DNA of 34,160 nt, taken from the NCBI RefSeq assembly GCF_023266035.1, contig NZ_JAHFRY010000032.1:1-34160 (forward strand), in the 5' to 3' direction. The position numbers and the translations under genes were made by a program. The notes below the pieces were generated by a model. The model had not been told where the DNA came from, did no database searches, and saw nothing but the letters and a program-made list of their open reading frames with translations. Origin of the DNA: Nevskia sp. (GTDB lineage Bacteria; Pseudomonadota; Gammaproteobacteria; Nevskiales; Nevskiaceae). This document shows, in pieces, positions 1-12,092 of this stretch (positions are counted from its first letter, which is position 1; each line of letters opens with the position of its first letter).

Positions 1-386
1 ATCTGGGTCACGACTCGATCGTGTTCTTCCCGGAAGGCACGACCACCGACGGCTCGATCGTGCTCAAGTTCCAGCCGCGCCTGTTCGCGACGGCGATCGA
101 AACCAAGCGCCTGGTGCAGCCGGTCGCGCTGCGCTACAGCCCTGCGGCGAACGGCACGAAGACCGCGCCGTTCATTGGCGATGACGATCTGATCCGCAAC
201 ATCTATCGCCTGCTGAAGAACGGCACTATCACCGCCGAAGTCATCTACTGCCCGGCGATCGAGCCCGGCGACCATGATCGCGCCGCGCTGGCCCACGCCG
301 CACATACGGCGATCTGCACCGCGATCGCGCCGGATTCGATCCGCACGCCGACTTCGCGCGAGGCGCGCGATTCGCTCGCGGCCTGA
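1..386 (+). CDS. 1-acyl-sn-glycerol-3-phosphate acyltransferase (PlsC-like), 5'-truncated by window edge
   Basis: Frame open from window start; VFFPEGTTTDGSIVLKFQPRLFATAIE matches the FPEGT block of PlsC/LPLAT acyltransferases; stop at 384-386. Confidence 0.8.
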   Translation, partial: LGHDSIVFFPEGTTTDGSIVLKFQPRLFATAIETKRLVQPVALRYSPAANGTKTAPFIGDDDLIRNIYRLLKNGTITAEVIYCPAIEPGDHDRAALAHAAHTAICTAIAPDSIRTPTSREARDSLAA

Positions 387-486
387 GATCACAGCCCAGC
401 TAGTAGGAAAGTAGCAGTGCCGCGCCCGGCGCAATCGGCCCTGCGGCCGTAAACTACGCGGCATTCCCGACACATCAGGTTCCCCT

Positions 487-1482
487 GTGTCCCAGTCGCC
501 CCCTGTTGCCCAGCCTGCCCCGCCCGCTCCGATCGTCGCCGGCGTCAAGCTGCGCGCCGCCGAAAAGATGGCGCGCATCCCGATCAAGGTCGAGCCGACC
601 GTCAACCCGCTGCGCAAGCCGAACTGGATTCGCGCCAAGCTCGGCGAATCGGCCGAAGTCGCCAAGGTCAAGGCGGCGTTGCGCGCCAATGGCCTGCACA
701 CGGTCTGCGAAGAAGCCAGTTGCCCGAACCTGTCCGAATGCTTCGGCAAGGGCACGGCGACGTTCATGATCATGGGCGACATCTGCACCCGGCGCTGCCC
801 GTTCTGCGACGTGGCCCATGGCCGCCCGAACGCGCTGGACACCGAGGAGCCGGCCAAGCTGGCACGCACCATCGCCGACATGGGCCTGCGCTACGTGGTC
901 ATCACCAGCGTCGATCGGGACGATCTGAAGGACGGCGGCGCCGCCCACTTCGCGGCCTGCATTGCCGAATCCCGCGTCGCGTCACCGAAGCTGGTCATCG
1001 AAGTGCTGGTGCCGGACTTCCGCGGCCGCATGGACCCGGCGCTGGCGATCTTCAAGGACAACCCGCCGGACGTCTTCAACCACAATCTGGAAACCGTGCC
1101 GCGCCTGTACAAGCAGGCTCGTCCGGGTTCGGATTACGACTGGTCGCTGGATCTGCTGGAACGTTTCAAGGGCCTGCACCCGAACGTGCCGACCAAGTCC
1201 GGCCTGATGCTCGGCCTCGGCGAAGAGATCGAAGAGATCGAGCAGGTGATGCGTGACCTGCGAGCCCATGGCGTCAACATGCTCACGCTGGGCCAGTACC
1301 TGCAGCCATCGAAGCACCACCTGCCGGTGAGCCGCTACGTGCACCCGGACGAGTTCGAGCGCCTGCGCGTGGTCGGCCTGGAGATGGGCTTCGATCACGT
1401 CGCCAGCGGCCCGATGGTGCGCTCCAGCTACCATGCCGACCAGCAAGCGCATGGCGTGCTGGCCGGTGAAACCAGCGCCTGA
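487..1482 (+). CDS. lipA: Lipoyl synthase (radical SAM)
   Basis: 331 aa, GTG start; [41 protein letters not shown] (CxxxCxxC radical-SAM motif and auxiliary cluster cysteines) typical of LipA. Confidence 0.97.
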   Translation: MSQSPPVAQPAPPAPIVAGVKLRAAEKMARIPIKVEPTVNPLRKPNWIRAKLGESAEVAKVKAALRANGLHTVCEEASCPNLSECFGKGTATFMIMGDICTRRCPFCDVAHGRPNALDTEEPAKLARTIADMGLRYVVITSVDRDDLKDGGAAHFAACIAESRVASPKLVIEVLVPDFRGRMDPALAIFKDNPPDVFNHNLETVPRLYKQARPGSDYDWSLDLLERFKGLHPNVPTKSGLMLGLGEEIEEIEQVMRDLRAHGVNMLTLGQYLQPSKHHLPVSRYVHPDEFERLRVVGLEMGFDHVASGPMVRSSYHADQQAHGVLAGETSA

Positions 1483-1490
1483 GACTGCGC

Positions 1491-3725
<2,235 letters not shown>

Positions 3726-3754
3726 ACTTCGCAGGCTTTCAAGGACCCTCCCGC

Positions 3755-5983
3755 TTGCGACCCTCTACGTTCCGACTGCTGCGCGCCTGCGCGGTCTTAT
3801 CAGTGCTGTGCAGCAGCGCCGCTCGCGGCGAACCGGCGTCGTGCCCGCAGGTCGATTTCACCAGCGAGATGCCGCCGATTCCGGCCGATCCGAAACTGGT
3901 GCTGAACGCCGACCAGGTCGATTTCAACGAAGGCGGCCAGTCCAGCCTCAGCGGCTCGGTGCGGGTCAGCCAGAACGGCCGCGAGTTCGCCGCCGAGAAG
4001 GTCGACTACAGCGAATCCGACCAGCGTCTCCGCACCGATTCGCAGACCTTGTTCCGCGACTCGCGCTACGCGATCCGCAGTGGCCAGACCGACTACGATC
4101 TGAAGCTCGGCAATGGCGTGTTCCTCAACAACGATTTCACCCTGCGCTCGATCAACGGCCGCGGCGTAGCCGAACGGATGTCGGTGGCCGAGGCCGGCAA
4201 CGCCAAGCTCGAACAGGTGCGCTTCACCACCTGCGCGCCCGGCAACGAGGCCTGGACGCTGACGGCATCGACCATCTCGCTCGATCAGGACACCGGCCGC
4301 GGCGAAGCCACCAACGCGCTGCTGCGTTTTCAGGGCGTGCCGCTGTTCTATCTGCCCTGGTTCCAGTTTCCGATCGATGGCCTGCGCCATTCCGGCTTCC
4401 TGTTCCCGATCGTCGGCAACAACCAGAACACCGGTTTCGATATCCGCTGGCCGGTCTATCTGAATCTCGGTTCGAACTACGACGTGACCCTGATTCCGCG
4501 CTATCTGTCGGAGCGCGGTGCGCAGATCGGCGGTGAAGGCCGCTATCTGCTGTCCAGCAACGAGGGTTCGCTGTTCGGCGAATACCTGCCCAGCGATGAC
4601 AAGCTCGGCGGTGAAAGCCGCAGCTATATCGACTACCGCCATGTTGGCGCGCTGAGTCATAGCCTCGGTGTCGAAGCCAAGTACGGCTATGTCAGCGACC
4701 GCAATTACTTCGCAACCTTCGGCGGCGGTGTCGATCTGACCTCGACGCCGTTTCTGGAGCGCGGCGTCAAGTTCACCTACCAGGCGCCGACCGTGTTCCG
4801 GGTCGAAGCCCTGGTGCAGGAATACCAGACGCTGGCCACCACCCAGACTTCCAGCCTGACCGGTCTTGATCCGGACCCGTACACGCGCCTGCCGCAGATT
4901 CGGGTCGACGGCCTGAGCAAGAACAGCTTCCTCGGCACCCGCGCCGGCATGTTCGGCGAGTTCACCAATTTTGCGCGGGCCGGCTCGGTGGAAGGCCAGA
5001 GAGTCATCGCCCAGCCTTATCTGCGCTGGGAGCACGATCAATTGTCCTGGTATGCAAACGCCCAGAGCGATCTGTCGTACACCGCCTACAACCTGACCAA
5101 CACCGATGCTGGTGTGCCCGATGCACCGCGCCGCACCTTGCCGCTGCTCAGCGCCGAGGGCGGTCTGCGTTTCGAGCGTCTCACCGGTGGCGGCAACATG
5201 CAGACCTTGGAGCCGAAGCTGTTCTATCTGTACGTGCCGTATCGCGATCAAAGCCTGCTGCCCTTGTTCGACAGCGGCCTGCCCGATTTCGATTTCCCGC
5301 AGCTGTTCGCACGCAATCGCTATTCCGGCTACGACCGGGTATCCGACGCCAACCAGCTGACCACCGCCGTCACCTCGCGGCTGATCGAAAGCGATTCCGG
5401 CATCGCCCGGCTCAGCGCCACGCTCGGCCAGATCTATTACTTTCGCGGCCCGCGAGTCGATCTGCCCAACTTCGCCACGCCGAGCGAAGGCGGCTCCAAC
5501 CTGCTCGGCAATCTCGAATACCAGCTGAGCAGCCGCTGGTCGGCAACCGGCACCAGCGAAGTCGCGCCGACCCTCGACCGCGTGCAGCGCAGTTCCGTCG
5601 CGCTTCGCTACCGGGACCCGGAGGCCAGCGCCGGTGGCCGCCGCTTCGACCTCGCCTACCGCTACCGGCGCGATCTGCTCGAACAGGCCGATGCCAGCTT
5701 CTCGACACCGATCACCGATGCCTGGCGGCTGGCGGCGCGGATGCGTTACAGCCTGCGCGACGACAGCACCCTGGAAGCCTTCGGCGGCGCCGTATACCAG
5801 ACCTGTTGCTGGGCGGTCAGCGCCACCTATCGTCGCTATCTGGTCGGCGGCGTCGATCGCTTCAACAACGGCTTCTACGTGCAGCTCGAACTGAAAGGCC
5901 TGACCCGGATCGGCAACGGCTTCGAACGCCTGCTGCCGAACGATGATTTCGACAGCGACCGGCGCAGCCTGGGCAGTCGCTGA
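3755..5983 (+). CDS. lptD: LPS-assembly protein LptD
   Basis: Signal-peptide-like N-terminus, then LVLNADQVDFNEGGQSSLSGSVRVSQNGREFAAEKVDY (OstA-like domain) and a long beta-barrel region with PLFYLPWFQFPIDGLRHSGFLFP and QTCCWAVSATYRR. TTG at 3755 proposed; ORF track extends upstream to 3521. Confidence 0.93.
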   Translation: MRPSTFRLLRACAVLSVLCSSAARGEPASCPQVDFTSEMPPIPADPKLVLNADQVDFNEGGQSSLSGSVRVSQNGREFAAEKVDYSESDQRLRTDSQTLFRDSRYAIRSGQTDYDLKLGNGVFLNNDFTLRSINGRGVAERMSVAEAGNAKLEQVRFTTCAPGNEAWTLTASTISLDQDTGRGEATNALLRFQGVPLFYLPWFQFPIDGLRHSGFLFPIVGNNQNTGFDIRWPVYLNLGSNYDVTLIPRYLSERGAQIGGEGRYLLSSNEGSLFGEYLPSDDKLGGESRSYIDYRHVGALSHSLGVEAKYGYVSDRNYFATFGGGVDLTSTPFLERGVKFTYQAPTVFRVEALVQEYQTLATTQTSSLTGLDPDPYTRLPQIRVDGLSKNSFLGTRAGMFGEFTNFARAGSVEGQRVIAQPYLRWEHDQLSWYANAQSDLSYTAYNLTNTDAGVPDAPRRTLPLLSAEGGLRFERLTGGGNMQTLEPKLFYLYVPYRDQSLLPLFDSGLPDFDFPQLFARNRYSGYDRVSDANQLTTAVTSRLIESDSGIARLSATLGQIYYFRGPRVDLPNFATPSEGGSNLLGNLEYQLSSRWSATGTSEVAPTLDRVQRSSVALRYRDPEASAGGRRFDLAYRYRRDLLEQADASFSTPITDAWRLAARMRYSLRDDSTLEAFGGAVYQTCCWAVSATYRRYLVGGVDRFNNGFYVQLELKGLTRIGNGFERLLPNDDFDSDRRSLGSR

Positions 5984-6038
5984 AGCCCCTCAAGCCGCGC
6001 GTGATAACCTTTTCGCCCGTTCTGTCTCACCTGTGCTG

Positions 6039-7382
6039 ATGATGCCCACCAAGTCCCTGCTCAAGCTCGCATTCCTGATCGTCGCCACTCTGACCGGCGC
6101 GAAGGCGCTGGCGGCGGTGGAGTCACTCGATCGCATCATCGCCGTGGTCAACGACGGCGTGGTGCTGCAGAGCGAGATGGAACGCGCCCTGAAGATCGCC
6201 GAAGCCCAGTTGCGCGATCGCAACATCCCGGCACCGCCCGTCGGCGTGATCGAATCGCAAGTGCTGGAACGCCTGATCGTCACCCGCCTGCAGACCCAGC
6301 GCGCCGCCGAAGCCGGCATCCGCATCGATGATCGCGAACTGAACGACGTGCTGGCCTCGGTCGCCGCCCAGAACAAGCTGAGCCTGCCGCAATTCATCGA
6401 AGTGCTGAAGAAGGACGGTCTCGACTACACGTCGGTCCGCGAACAGATCCGCGATGAAGTGCTGACCCAGCGCGTGCGCCAGAAGGAAGTCGCTTCGCGC
6501 GTGCAGGTCACCGATCAGGACATCGATCTGGCGCTGGCCACCGCCTCTGCCGAAGACACCACCGAATATCGCCTCGCCCACATCCTGGTGTCGGTGCCGG
6601 ACGGCGCCACCACCGAAGTCCGCGAAGCAGCGCGCGCCAAGGCCACGGCGCTGCTCGCCCGTGCCCGCGGCGGCGAAGATTTCACCCAGATGGCGATCGC
6701 CAATTCCGATGGCCAGCAGGCCTTGTCCGGCGGCGATCTCGACTGGCGCAAGGGCGCCAACCTGCCGACCGCATTCGCCAAGGTCGCGCCGAAGCTCGCC
6801 ATCGGCGATGTTGCCGACATCATCGAATCCGGCAGTGGCTTCAATCTGATCAAGCTGACCGACAAGCGCGACGCCGGCGAGCGCACCACGGTCAGCGAGA
6901 CCAAGTCGCAGCACATCCTGCTGCAGGTCAACGCAATGCGTGACGACGATGGCTCCCAGGCACTGATCCGCGAGATTCACGAACGCCTGCTCAAGGGCGA
7001 GGATTTCGCCGTGCTGGCGAAGAAGTACTCGGACGATCCGGGTTCCAAGAATTCGAGTGGCGATCTCGGCTGGCAGCCGCCGGGTGTGTTCGCCCCGGAG
7101 TTCCAGAAAGCGCTCGACGAACTGCAGCCTGGCCAGCTCAGCACGCCATTCCACACCCAGTTCGGCTGGCATATCGCCAAGGTCAACGATCGCCGTACCC
7201 GTGACGCGACGGTGGAAGCCCGCCGCGGCCGTATCCGCACCTCGATCTCGGTGCGCAAGGAAGCCGAGGAATACGAGACCTGGGTGCGCCGTCTGCGCGA
7301 GGAAGCCTACGTCGAATATCGGACCACGCCCGATGCCGCGACGACCACGCCTGCCCCTGCTGCTGTCACGCCGGCCGGCTAG
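6039..7382 (+). CDS. surA: Peptidylprolyl isomerase SurA
   Basis: MMPTKSLLKLAFLIVATLTGAKALAAVESLDRIIAVVNDGVVLQSEM; two parvulin domains (EYRLAHILVSVPDGA and SETKSQHILLQVNAMRDDD); follows lptD. Confidence 0.95.
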   Translation: MMPTKSLLKLAFLIVATLTGAKALAAVESLDRIIAVVNDGVVLQSEMERALKIAEAQLRDRNIPAPPVGVIESQVLERLIVTRLQTQRAAEAGIRIDDRELNDVLASVAAQNKLSLPQFIEVLKKDGLDYTSVREQIRDEVLTQRVRQKEVASRVQVTDQDIDLALATASAEDTTEYRLAHILVSVPDGATTEVREAARAKATALLARARGGEDFTQMAIANSDGQQALSGGDLDWRKGANLPTAFAKVAPKLAIGDVADIIESGSGFNLIKLTDKRDAGERTTVSETKSQHILLQVNAMRDDDGSQALIREIHERLLKGEDFAVLAKKYSDDPGSKNSSGDLGWQPPGVFAPEFQKALDELQPGQLSTPFHTQFGWHIAKVNDRRTRDATVEARRGRIRTSISVRKEAEEYETWVRRLREEAYVEYRTTPDAATTTPAPAAVTPAG

Positions 7383-8366
7383 GTGTTGCCCCGCCTGATC
7401 GTCACGCCGGGCGAACCGGCGGGCATCGGCCCTGATCTGATCATCCGTATCGCGCAGGATCCGCTGGCCGCGCAGCTGGCAGTGGTTGCCGATCCTGAGT
7501 TGCTCGTCGAACGCGCTGCCCTGCTCGGCTTGCCGCTACGCCTGGTCGCGGCCAGCGATGCCGTCCACGTGCCGGGCAGCCTGCAGGTGCATCCGGTTGA
7601 AACGGCGGCGCCGGTCAATGCCGGCCATCTCGATCCGGCCAACGCCGGCTACGTACTGCATACCTTGAGAGTGGCCGCTCGCGCCTGCCTGTCTGGCGCC
7701 GCCGATGCGATGGTCACAGCCCCCGTGCACAAGGGCGTGATCAACGATGCCGGCATGCCGTTCACCGGTCATACCGAATTTCTCGCCGAGCTCTGTGGCG
7801 CGCCACTGCCGGTGATGCTGCTCGCCGCTCCCAAACTGCGCGTGGCGCTGGCGACGACTCATCTGCCGCTGCGCGCGGTGCCGGATGCGATCACCCGCGA
7901 GGGTCTGGCGGCCGTGCTGCGGATTGTCGATGGCGATCTGCGAACCAAGTTCGGCATCGCCCGTCCGCGCATCCTGGTCTGCGGCCTGAACCCGCATGCC
8001 GGCGAAGGCGGACATCTGGGACGCGAAGAGATCGACACCATCATTCCGGTGCTCGATCAGCTTCGTACCGAAGGTCTGGACCTGATCGGCCCGTTGCCGG
8101 CGGACACGCTGTTCACTGCCAAAGGACTCACCGGTGCCGATGCCGTACTCGCCATGTATCACGATCAGGGCCTGCCAGTGCTGAAGTCCAGTGGCTTCGG
8201 CGAGGCGGTGAACATCACGCTCGGCCTGCCGATCATCCGTACCTCGGTCGATCACGGCACCGCGCTGGAACTGGCCGGCACTGGCCGCGCCGATACCGGC
8301 AGCCTGCGGGCAGCGATCGATGCCGCCATCGAACTGGTCGCCCGCCGTCAGGAGATCGCTCGATGA
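7383..8366 (+). CDS. pdxA: 4-hydroxythreonine-4-phosphate dehydrogenase
   Basis: [85 protein letters not shown] are PdxA motifs; GTG start. Confidence 0.95.
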   Translation: MLPRLIVTPGEPAGIGPDLIIRIAQDPLAAQLAVVADPELLVERAALLGLPLRLVAASDAVHVPGSLQVHPVETAAPVNAGHLDPANAGYVLHTLRVAARACLSGAADAMVTAPVHKGVINDAGMPFTGHTEFLAELCGAPLPVMLLAAPKLRVALATTHLPLRAVPDAITREGLAAVLRIVDGDLRTKFGIARPRILVCGLNPHAGEGGHLGREEIDTIIPVLDQLRTEGLDLIGPLPADTLFTAKGLTGADAVLAMYHDQGLPVLKSSGFGEAVNITLGLPIIRTSVDHGTALELAGTGRADTGSLRAAIDAAIELVARRQEIAR

Positions 8367-9122
8367 GCGCACCGAAAAAACGCTTCGGCCAGCATTTCCT
8401 GCACGATCAGGCGGTGCTTGACCGCATCGTTCGTACCGTCAACCCGAAGCCGGACGATGCCCTGGTCGAGATCGGCCCTGGTCGCGGCGCATTGACCCGG
8501 CTGCTGCTGCCGAAGGTGACGCGGCTGCGCGTGGTCGAGATCGATCGCGATGTGATCGCGCCGCTGCGTGCGGCCTGCGGCCAGTCGGAGAAGCTGGAAA
8601 TCCACATGGGCGATGCGCTGGAAGTCGATTTCGCGCAGTTCATCGACGATGGCCGGCCGCTGCGTCTGGTCGGCAACCTGCCGTACAACATTTCCACGCC
8701 GCTGCTGTTTCACCTGCTCGGCGTCGCCGGCCTGGTGAAGGACATGCACTTCATGCTGCAGAAGGCCGGGCAGCGACGACTACGGCCGGCTGACGGTATC
8801 GATGGCGGCGCGCGCCGCAGCAGTCAGTCTGTTCGATGTCGGCCCGGAAGCGTTTCATCCGCCGCCGAAGGTCGATTCCGCCGTGGTGCGACTGACGCCG
8901 AGGCCGGCGCCGTTTCCGCTGGCTGATCTCGGTGCCTACGAGCGGCTGGTCGCCGCAGCATTCAACCAGCGGCGCAAGACCTTGGCCAATGGTCTGAAGG
9001 GATTGCTGACGGCAGCGCAGATTGCTGCCGTCGGCATCGAGCCGGGCATCCGCGCCGAGCAGTTGTCGCCTGCCGAGTTTGCGCGGCTATCGGATGCCTG
9101 GGCCAGCCTGCCGGCGGTCTGA
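8363..9122 (+). pseudogene. ksgA: 16S rRNA (adenine1518/1519-N6)-dimethyltransferase, disrupted by frameshift/internal deletion near 8764
   Basis: N-terminal part ([23 protein letters not shown]...VEIGPGRGALTR...LVGNLPYNISTPLLFHLL...DMHFMLQK) in frame 8363; C-terminal part (GSDDYGRLTVSMAARAAAVSLFDVGPEAFHPPPKVDSAVVRL...AFNQRRKTLANGLKG) in the next frame from 8769. Confidence 0.85.
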
Positions 9123-9134
9123 CTGCAGACCGCC
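9113..9134. terminator. Candidate hairpin at convergent ksgA / DUF3613 gene ends
   Basis: GGCGGTCTG-ACTG-CAGACCGCC, 9-bp stem spanning the ksgA stop; T-rich stretch (TTATTTTT) only ~14 nt downstream, so weak as an intrinsic terminator. Confidence 0.4.
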
Positions 9135-9150
9135 CCGAATTCGCTACGAC

Positions 9151-9441
9151 TTATTTTTCCTTGGTCGTAAACGAGTCACGATCGAATTTTTCCGGGATTG
9201 GATGCTTGAAGCTGTCCGCGTAGCGATCGTAGATGTTCTTTGCCGCGTCGCCTGGCAGCGGCCGGGCAGTACGCGATGCCGCGCTGCCGCTGGCCTGCAG
9301 CTGGGTCCAGTCACGCGTCGTCGAGCCGAAGCTCGCGGCCGCCGCTTCGCCGTTGCCGGCGCTGGACGATTCCTCCGCGCAGGCCGAACCGGCGGTGAAC
9401 GCCAAGGCCAGGACGGGGACCAACATGATCTTTGCGCGCAT
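9151..9441 (-). CDS. DUF3613-like secreted small protein at end of tad operon
   Basis: MRAKIMLVPVLALAFTAGSACAEE signal peptide; DWTQLQASGSAASRTARPLPGDAAKNIYDRYADSFKHPIPEKF resembles DUF3613 proteins associated with Tad loci. Confidence 0.65.
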   Translation of the reverse strand: MRAKIMLVPVLALAFTAGSACAEESSSAGNGEAAAASFGSTTRDWTQLQASGSAASRTARPLPGDAAKNIYDRYADSFKHPIPEKFDRDSFTTKEK

Positions 9442-9517
9442 CTTCCTTCTCCTGTGTGACCGGCAAACTCGATCTACCGGTCGGTGATATTGATTCCTGA
9501 AGCGGGCGTACGCCGAT

Positions 9518-10231
9518 TCAGCTCGGCGTACGGCTGCTACGCGCGGCCTGCCGGCTGCGGATGTTCTGGGCATCGGCACGCAGCCGTTTCATCGTTTCGG
9601 CCGTGGCACCCGCCTGTTTGGCCATCTGATCAGCGCCCGGCTGATTGCCGGTCAGCAGCATCAGGATGATCAAATTGTTGCGGCTCTTGAGCTGCGCCGG
9701 TGCCAGCTCGGCGGCCGTCGATAACTCCGGCAGCGCTTCCGAATAGCGGCCAGCTTCCATCAGGGCATAGCCCAGATCGTTGCGAATCTCGACATCGGTC
9801 GGCAACTTTGCCGAAGCGCTGCGCAGCGCCCGGATCGCGCCTTCCAGATCCTTGCGCGTCAGCATCAGGCCGATGCCATGCCAGGCCTTGCCTTCCAGCG
9901 GTCCGCCCATCAGACGTCGGTACAACAGTTCGGCCGGAGCGGTCTGGCCCAGGCGACGGCGCGTCTCGGCTTCCAGATAGATCAGCTGCGCACTGTTCGG
10001 TGCCGCCTGCTTCTGCTCCTGGATGTGGGCGAGCGCAGCGTAATACTGGCCTTTGTCGAGCAGCCCGCGAATCACGTCATCGCGAATCTCGACGACCTTG
10101 GAAGGGTCCGCCGCGATCGGCTCGTAATCATCCGGCGGCGTCTGGCGGACCACGCGCTGGGCGCAGCCACTCAGCAGCAACACGATGACGAGAGCAGATA
10201 GCCCTTTCACGGTCGGGTCTTGAAGGCTCAC
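9518..10231 (-). CDS. tadD: TPR lipoprotein, TadD-like
   Basis: Lipobox LLLSGCAQ; TPR-like helices (LGYALMEAGRYSEALPELSTAAELAP); ATGA overlap with tadC. Confidence 0.8.
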   Translation of the reverse strand: MSLQDPTVKGLSALVIVLLLSGCAQRVVRQTPPDDYEPIAADPSKVVEIRDDVIRGLLDKGQYYAALAHIQEQKQAAPNSAQLIYLEAETRRRLGQTAPAELLYRRLMGGPLEGKAWHGIGLMLTRKDLEGAIRALRSASAKLPTDVEIRNDLGYALMEAGRYSEALPELSTAAELAPAQLKSRNNLIILMLLTGNQPGADQMAKQAGATAETMKRLRADAQNIRSRQAARSSRTPS

Positions 10232-11169
10232 TTCCCGGCAACGGTGCCGAGCGTGCGAATGATGCCGAGCGTCGCTGGTCCTGCCACGAAGATCAGCAGC
10301 GCCGGAAAGAAGAACAACACCATGACCACGGTCAGACGGCCGGAGATGATGTTGACCTGCTCGCGCAGATCGAGACCGCGACGCTCTTCGATCAGCTTCA
10401 TCATATCGAGCAGCGGTTCGCGCACTTCGCCGCCGTAACGATCGACCTGGCGCAGCACGCCGATGATGTTGCTGAGATCGTCGACCTCCAGCATGTCACC
10501 GAGCTGGCGCAGCACCTCGCCGGTATCGGCACCGGTATCGAACTGGCGCACGGCAGAATCGAATTCGCGGCCCAGTTCAGGCAGCACGCCACGGCCGTCA
10601 CGAACGATCGAGGCCAGCGCCTGACGCGTCGACAAACCCGCTTCGAACAGCAGCACCATCAGATGCACGAACAGCGGCACCTCACGTTTGATCTTCTGCC
10701 GCCGCGCCGCGGCAGCCCGGCGTAGCACGATGCGCGGCAGCAGCAGCGAGATCGCGAACGCCGCGAAGATCATCGCGTAGAGCATCGGCGGCTTGAACAG
10801 CTTGCCACCGCTCAGCACGCCGATGAACACGCCGATGCCGAGCAATACCGGCACCAGTCCCTGCAGGGCGTAGAAGATCAGCCGTGATTCCGGCCCGCGC
10901 CAGCCAGCCTGGGCGAGCAGACGTGGCGTTTCGCCTTCCTTGTCGACCAGCTTGTCCAGCGACTGGCCACGGCGGGCAAAGCCTTCGAGCAGTTGCTTGT
11001 GTTCGGCGCCATCGAAGTTGTCGCCAAGCTCGGTCCCGTCGAGTTCGAGACGGCGGCGCAGACGCCGGCCAGCTTGGGCATCGAATGCCATCCAAATCAG
11101 CACACCCAGCGTGGCAATGCCAAACAGCACGGCACCGACCACGACCATCGCATAGATCGTCGGACTCAT
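10228..11169 (-). CDS. tadC: Tad inner-membrane protein TadC (type II secretion F family)
   Basis: Hydrophobic segments and KIKREVPLFVHLMVLLFEAGLSTRQALASIVRD; GspF/TadC-like; order tadA-tadB-tadC. Start set at MSPTIYAM. Confidence 0.88.
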   Translation of the reverse strand: MSPTIYAMVVVGAVLFGIATLGVLIWMAFDAQAGRRLRRRLELDGTELGDNFDGAEHKQLLEGFARRGQSLDKLVDKEGETPRLLAQAGWRGPESRLIFYALQGLVPVLLGIGVFIGVLSGGKLFKPPMLYAMIFAAFAISLLLPRIVLRRAAAARRQKIKREVPLFVHLMVLLFEAGLSTRQALASIVRDGRGVLPELGREFDSAVRQFDTGADTGEVLRQLGDMLEVDDLSNIIGVLRQVDRYGGEVREPLLDMMKLIEERRGLDLREQVNIISGRLTVVMVLFFFPALLIFVAGPATLGIIRTLGTVAGK

Positions 11170-12092
11170 GATTCGCTCTCGTCGATGCCCTTCAGCATCC
11201 GCCACATGGCCACGAAACCAAGCACCAGCATGGCCCCGGAACCGGCCAGCAGCAGCAGGCCGGTGGAGTCGTCGATCATCACGTTGTAATACTTGGGGTT
11301 GCTGATGTACATCCAGGCGAACAGGCCAACATTGATGAAGGCCAGCATCTTCGCGGAGAAGCGGGTTTCGGCCGTCAGTGCACGCAGTTCCTGCGCGGCC
11401 GACGAGCGCTGGCGAATCACCACGATCAGGCTTTTCAGCACGCCGCGCATGCTGCCGCCGTACTTGCGATTGATGCTGGCGGCAAGCGCCATCACTTTCA
11501 GATCACGAAGACGATAGATTTCGCCGGCTTCGCTCAACACCTGTTCCAGCGGCGCGCCGAGGCGCACCTGACGGCCGATCGAGGAAAATAACGGCCGGAT
11601 CGGATTGGGTGCTTCGCGCGCCGCCTGATTCAAGGCTTCATCGAGCGTGTTGCCAGCAGCGAGCACGCGGATCGCGTTCTCCAGATAGGCCGGCAATTGT
11701 TCGACGATCTTGATCCGGCGCCAGACCGCGCGCTGGATCAGCAGCATGTAGACCAGGGTCAGGCCGATGCCAACCACTGGCAGAACGATGAACGGCCCGG
11801 CGATCACCGTCAGCAGCACAGTAACGACCACTACGCCGAGAAGCAGACGGATCACGGCCTCCGGGCGAATTTCCGAACCGGTGCGCCAGAACAGATGACA
11901 GACCCAGCGCAGCACCGGATTGCGGATCGTCGCGCTGCCCTGGTTGATCGCGGCCTCGTCGGCGCCGCTGACTCGCAGGCGCATCTTGACGTCGGACTGG
12001 TACTCCTGGTCCCGGGCCTGCAAAAACAGCCAGACGGCGACACCGAGCAGCAACACGGCGCCCAGCACGATCAAGGTCACTCCGGCGTTCAT
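11166..12092 (-). CDS. tadB: Tad inner-membrane protein TadB (type II secretion F family)
   Basis: EQLPAYLENAIRVLAAGNTLDEALNQAAREAPNPIRPLFSSIGRQVRLGAPLEQVL; directly follows tadA with a 4-nt overlap. Confidence 0.88.
   Translation of the reverse strand: MNAGVTLIVLGAVLLLGVAVWLFLQARDQEYQSDVKMRLRVSGADEAAINQGSATIRNPVLRWVCHLFWRTGSEIRPEAVIRLLLGVVVVTVLLTVIAGPFIVLPVVGIGLTLVYMLLIQRAVWRRIKIVEQLPAYLENAIRVLAAGNTLDEALNQAAREAPNPIRPLFSSIGRQVRLGAPLEQVLSEAGEIYRLRDLKVMALAASINRKYGGSMRGVLKSLIVVIRQRSSAAQELRALTAETRFSAKMLAFINVGLFAWMYISNPKYYNVMIDDSTGLLLLAGSGAMLVLGFVAMWRMLKGIDESES

Noticed and set aside
3800-5251. 483-aa minus-strand ORF within lptD
   Set aside because: Antisense to a well-supported LptD; composition typical of a codon-bias artefact.
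8740-8810. Programmed ribosomal frameshift in ksgA
   Set aside because: No slippery heptamer seen, and about ten conserved residues are absent, so recoding alone would not restore a normal protein.
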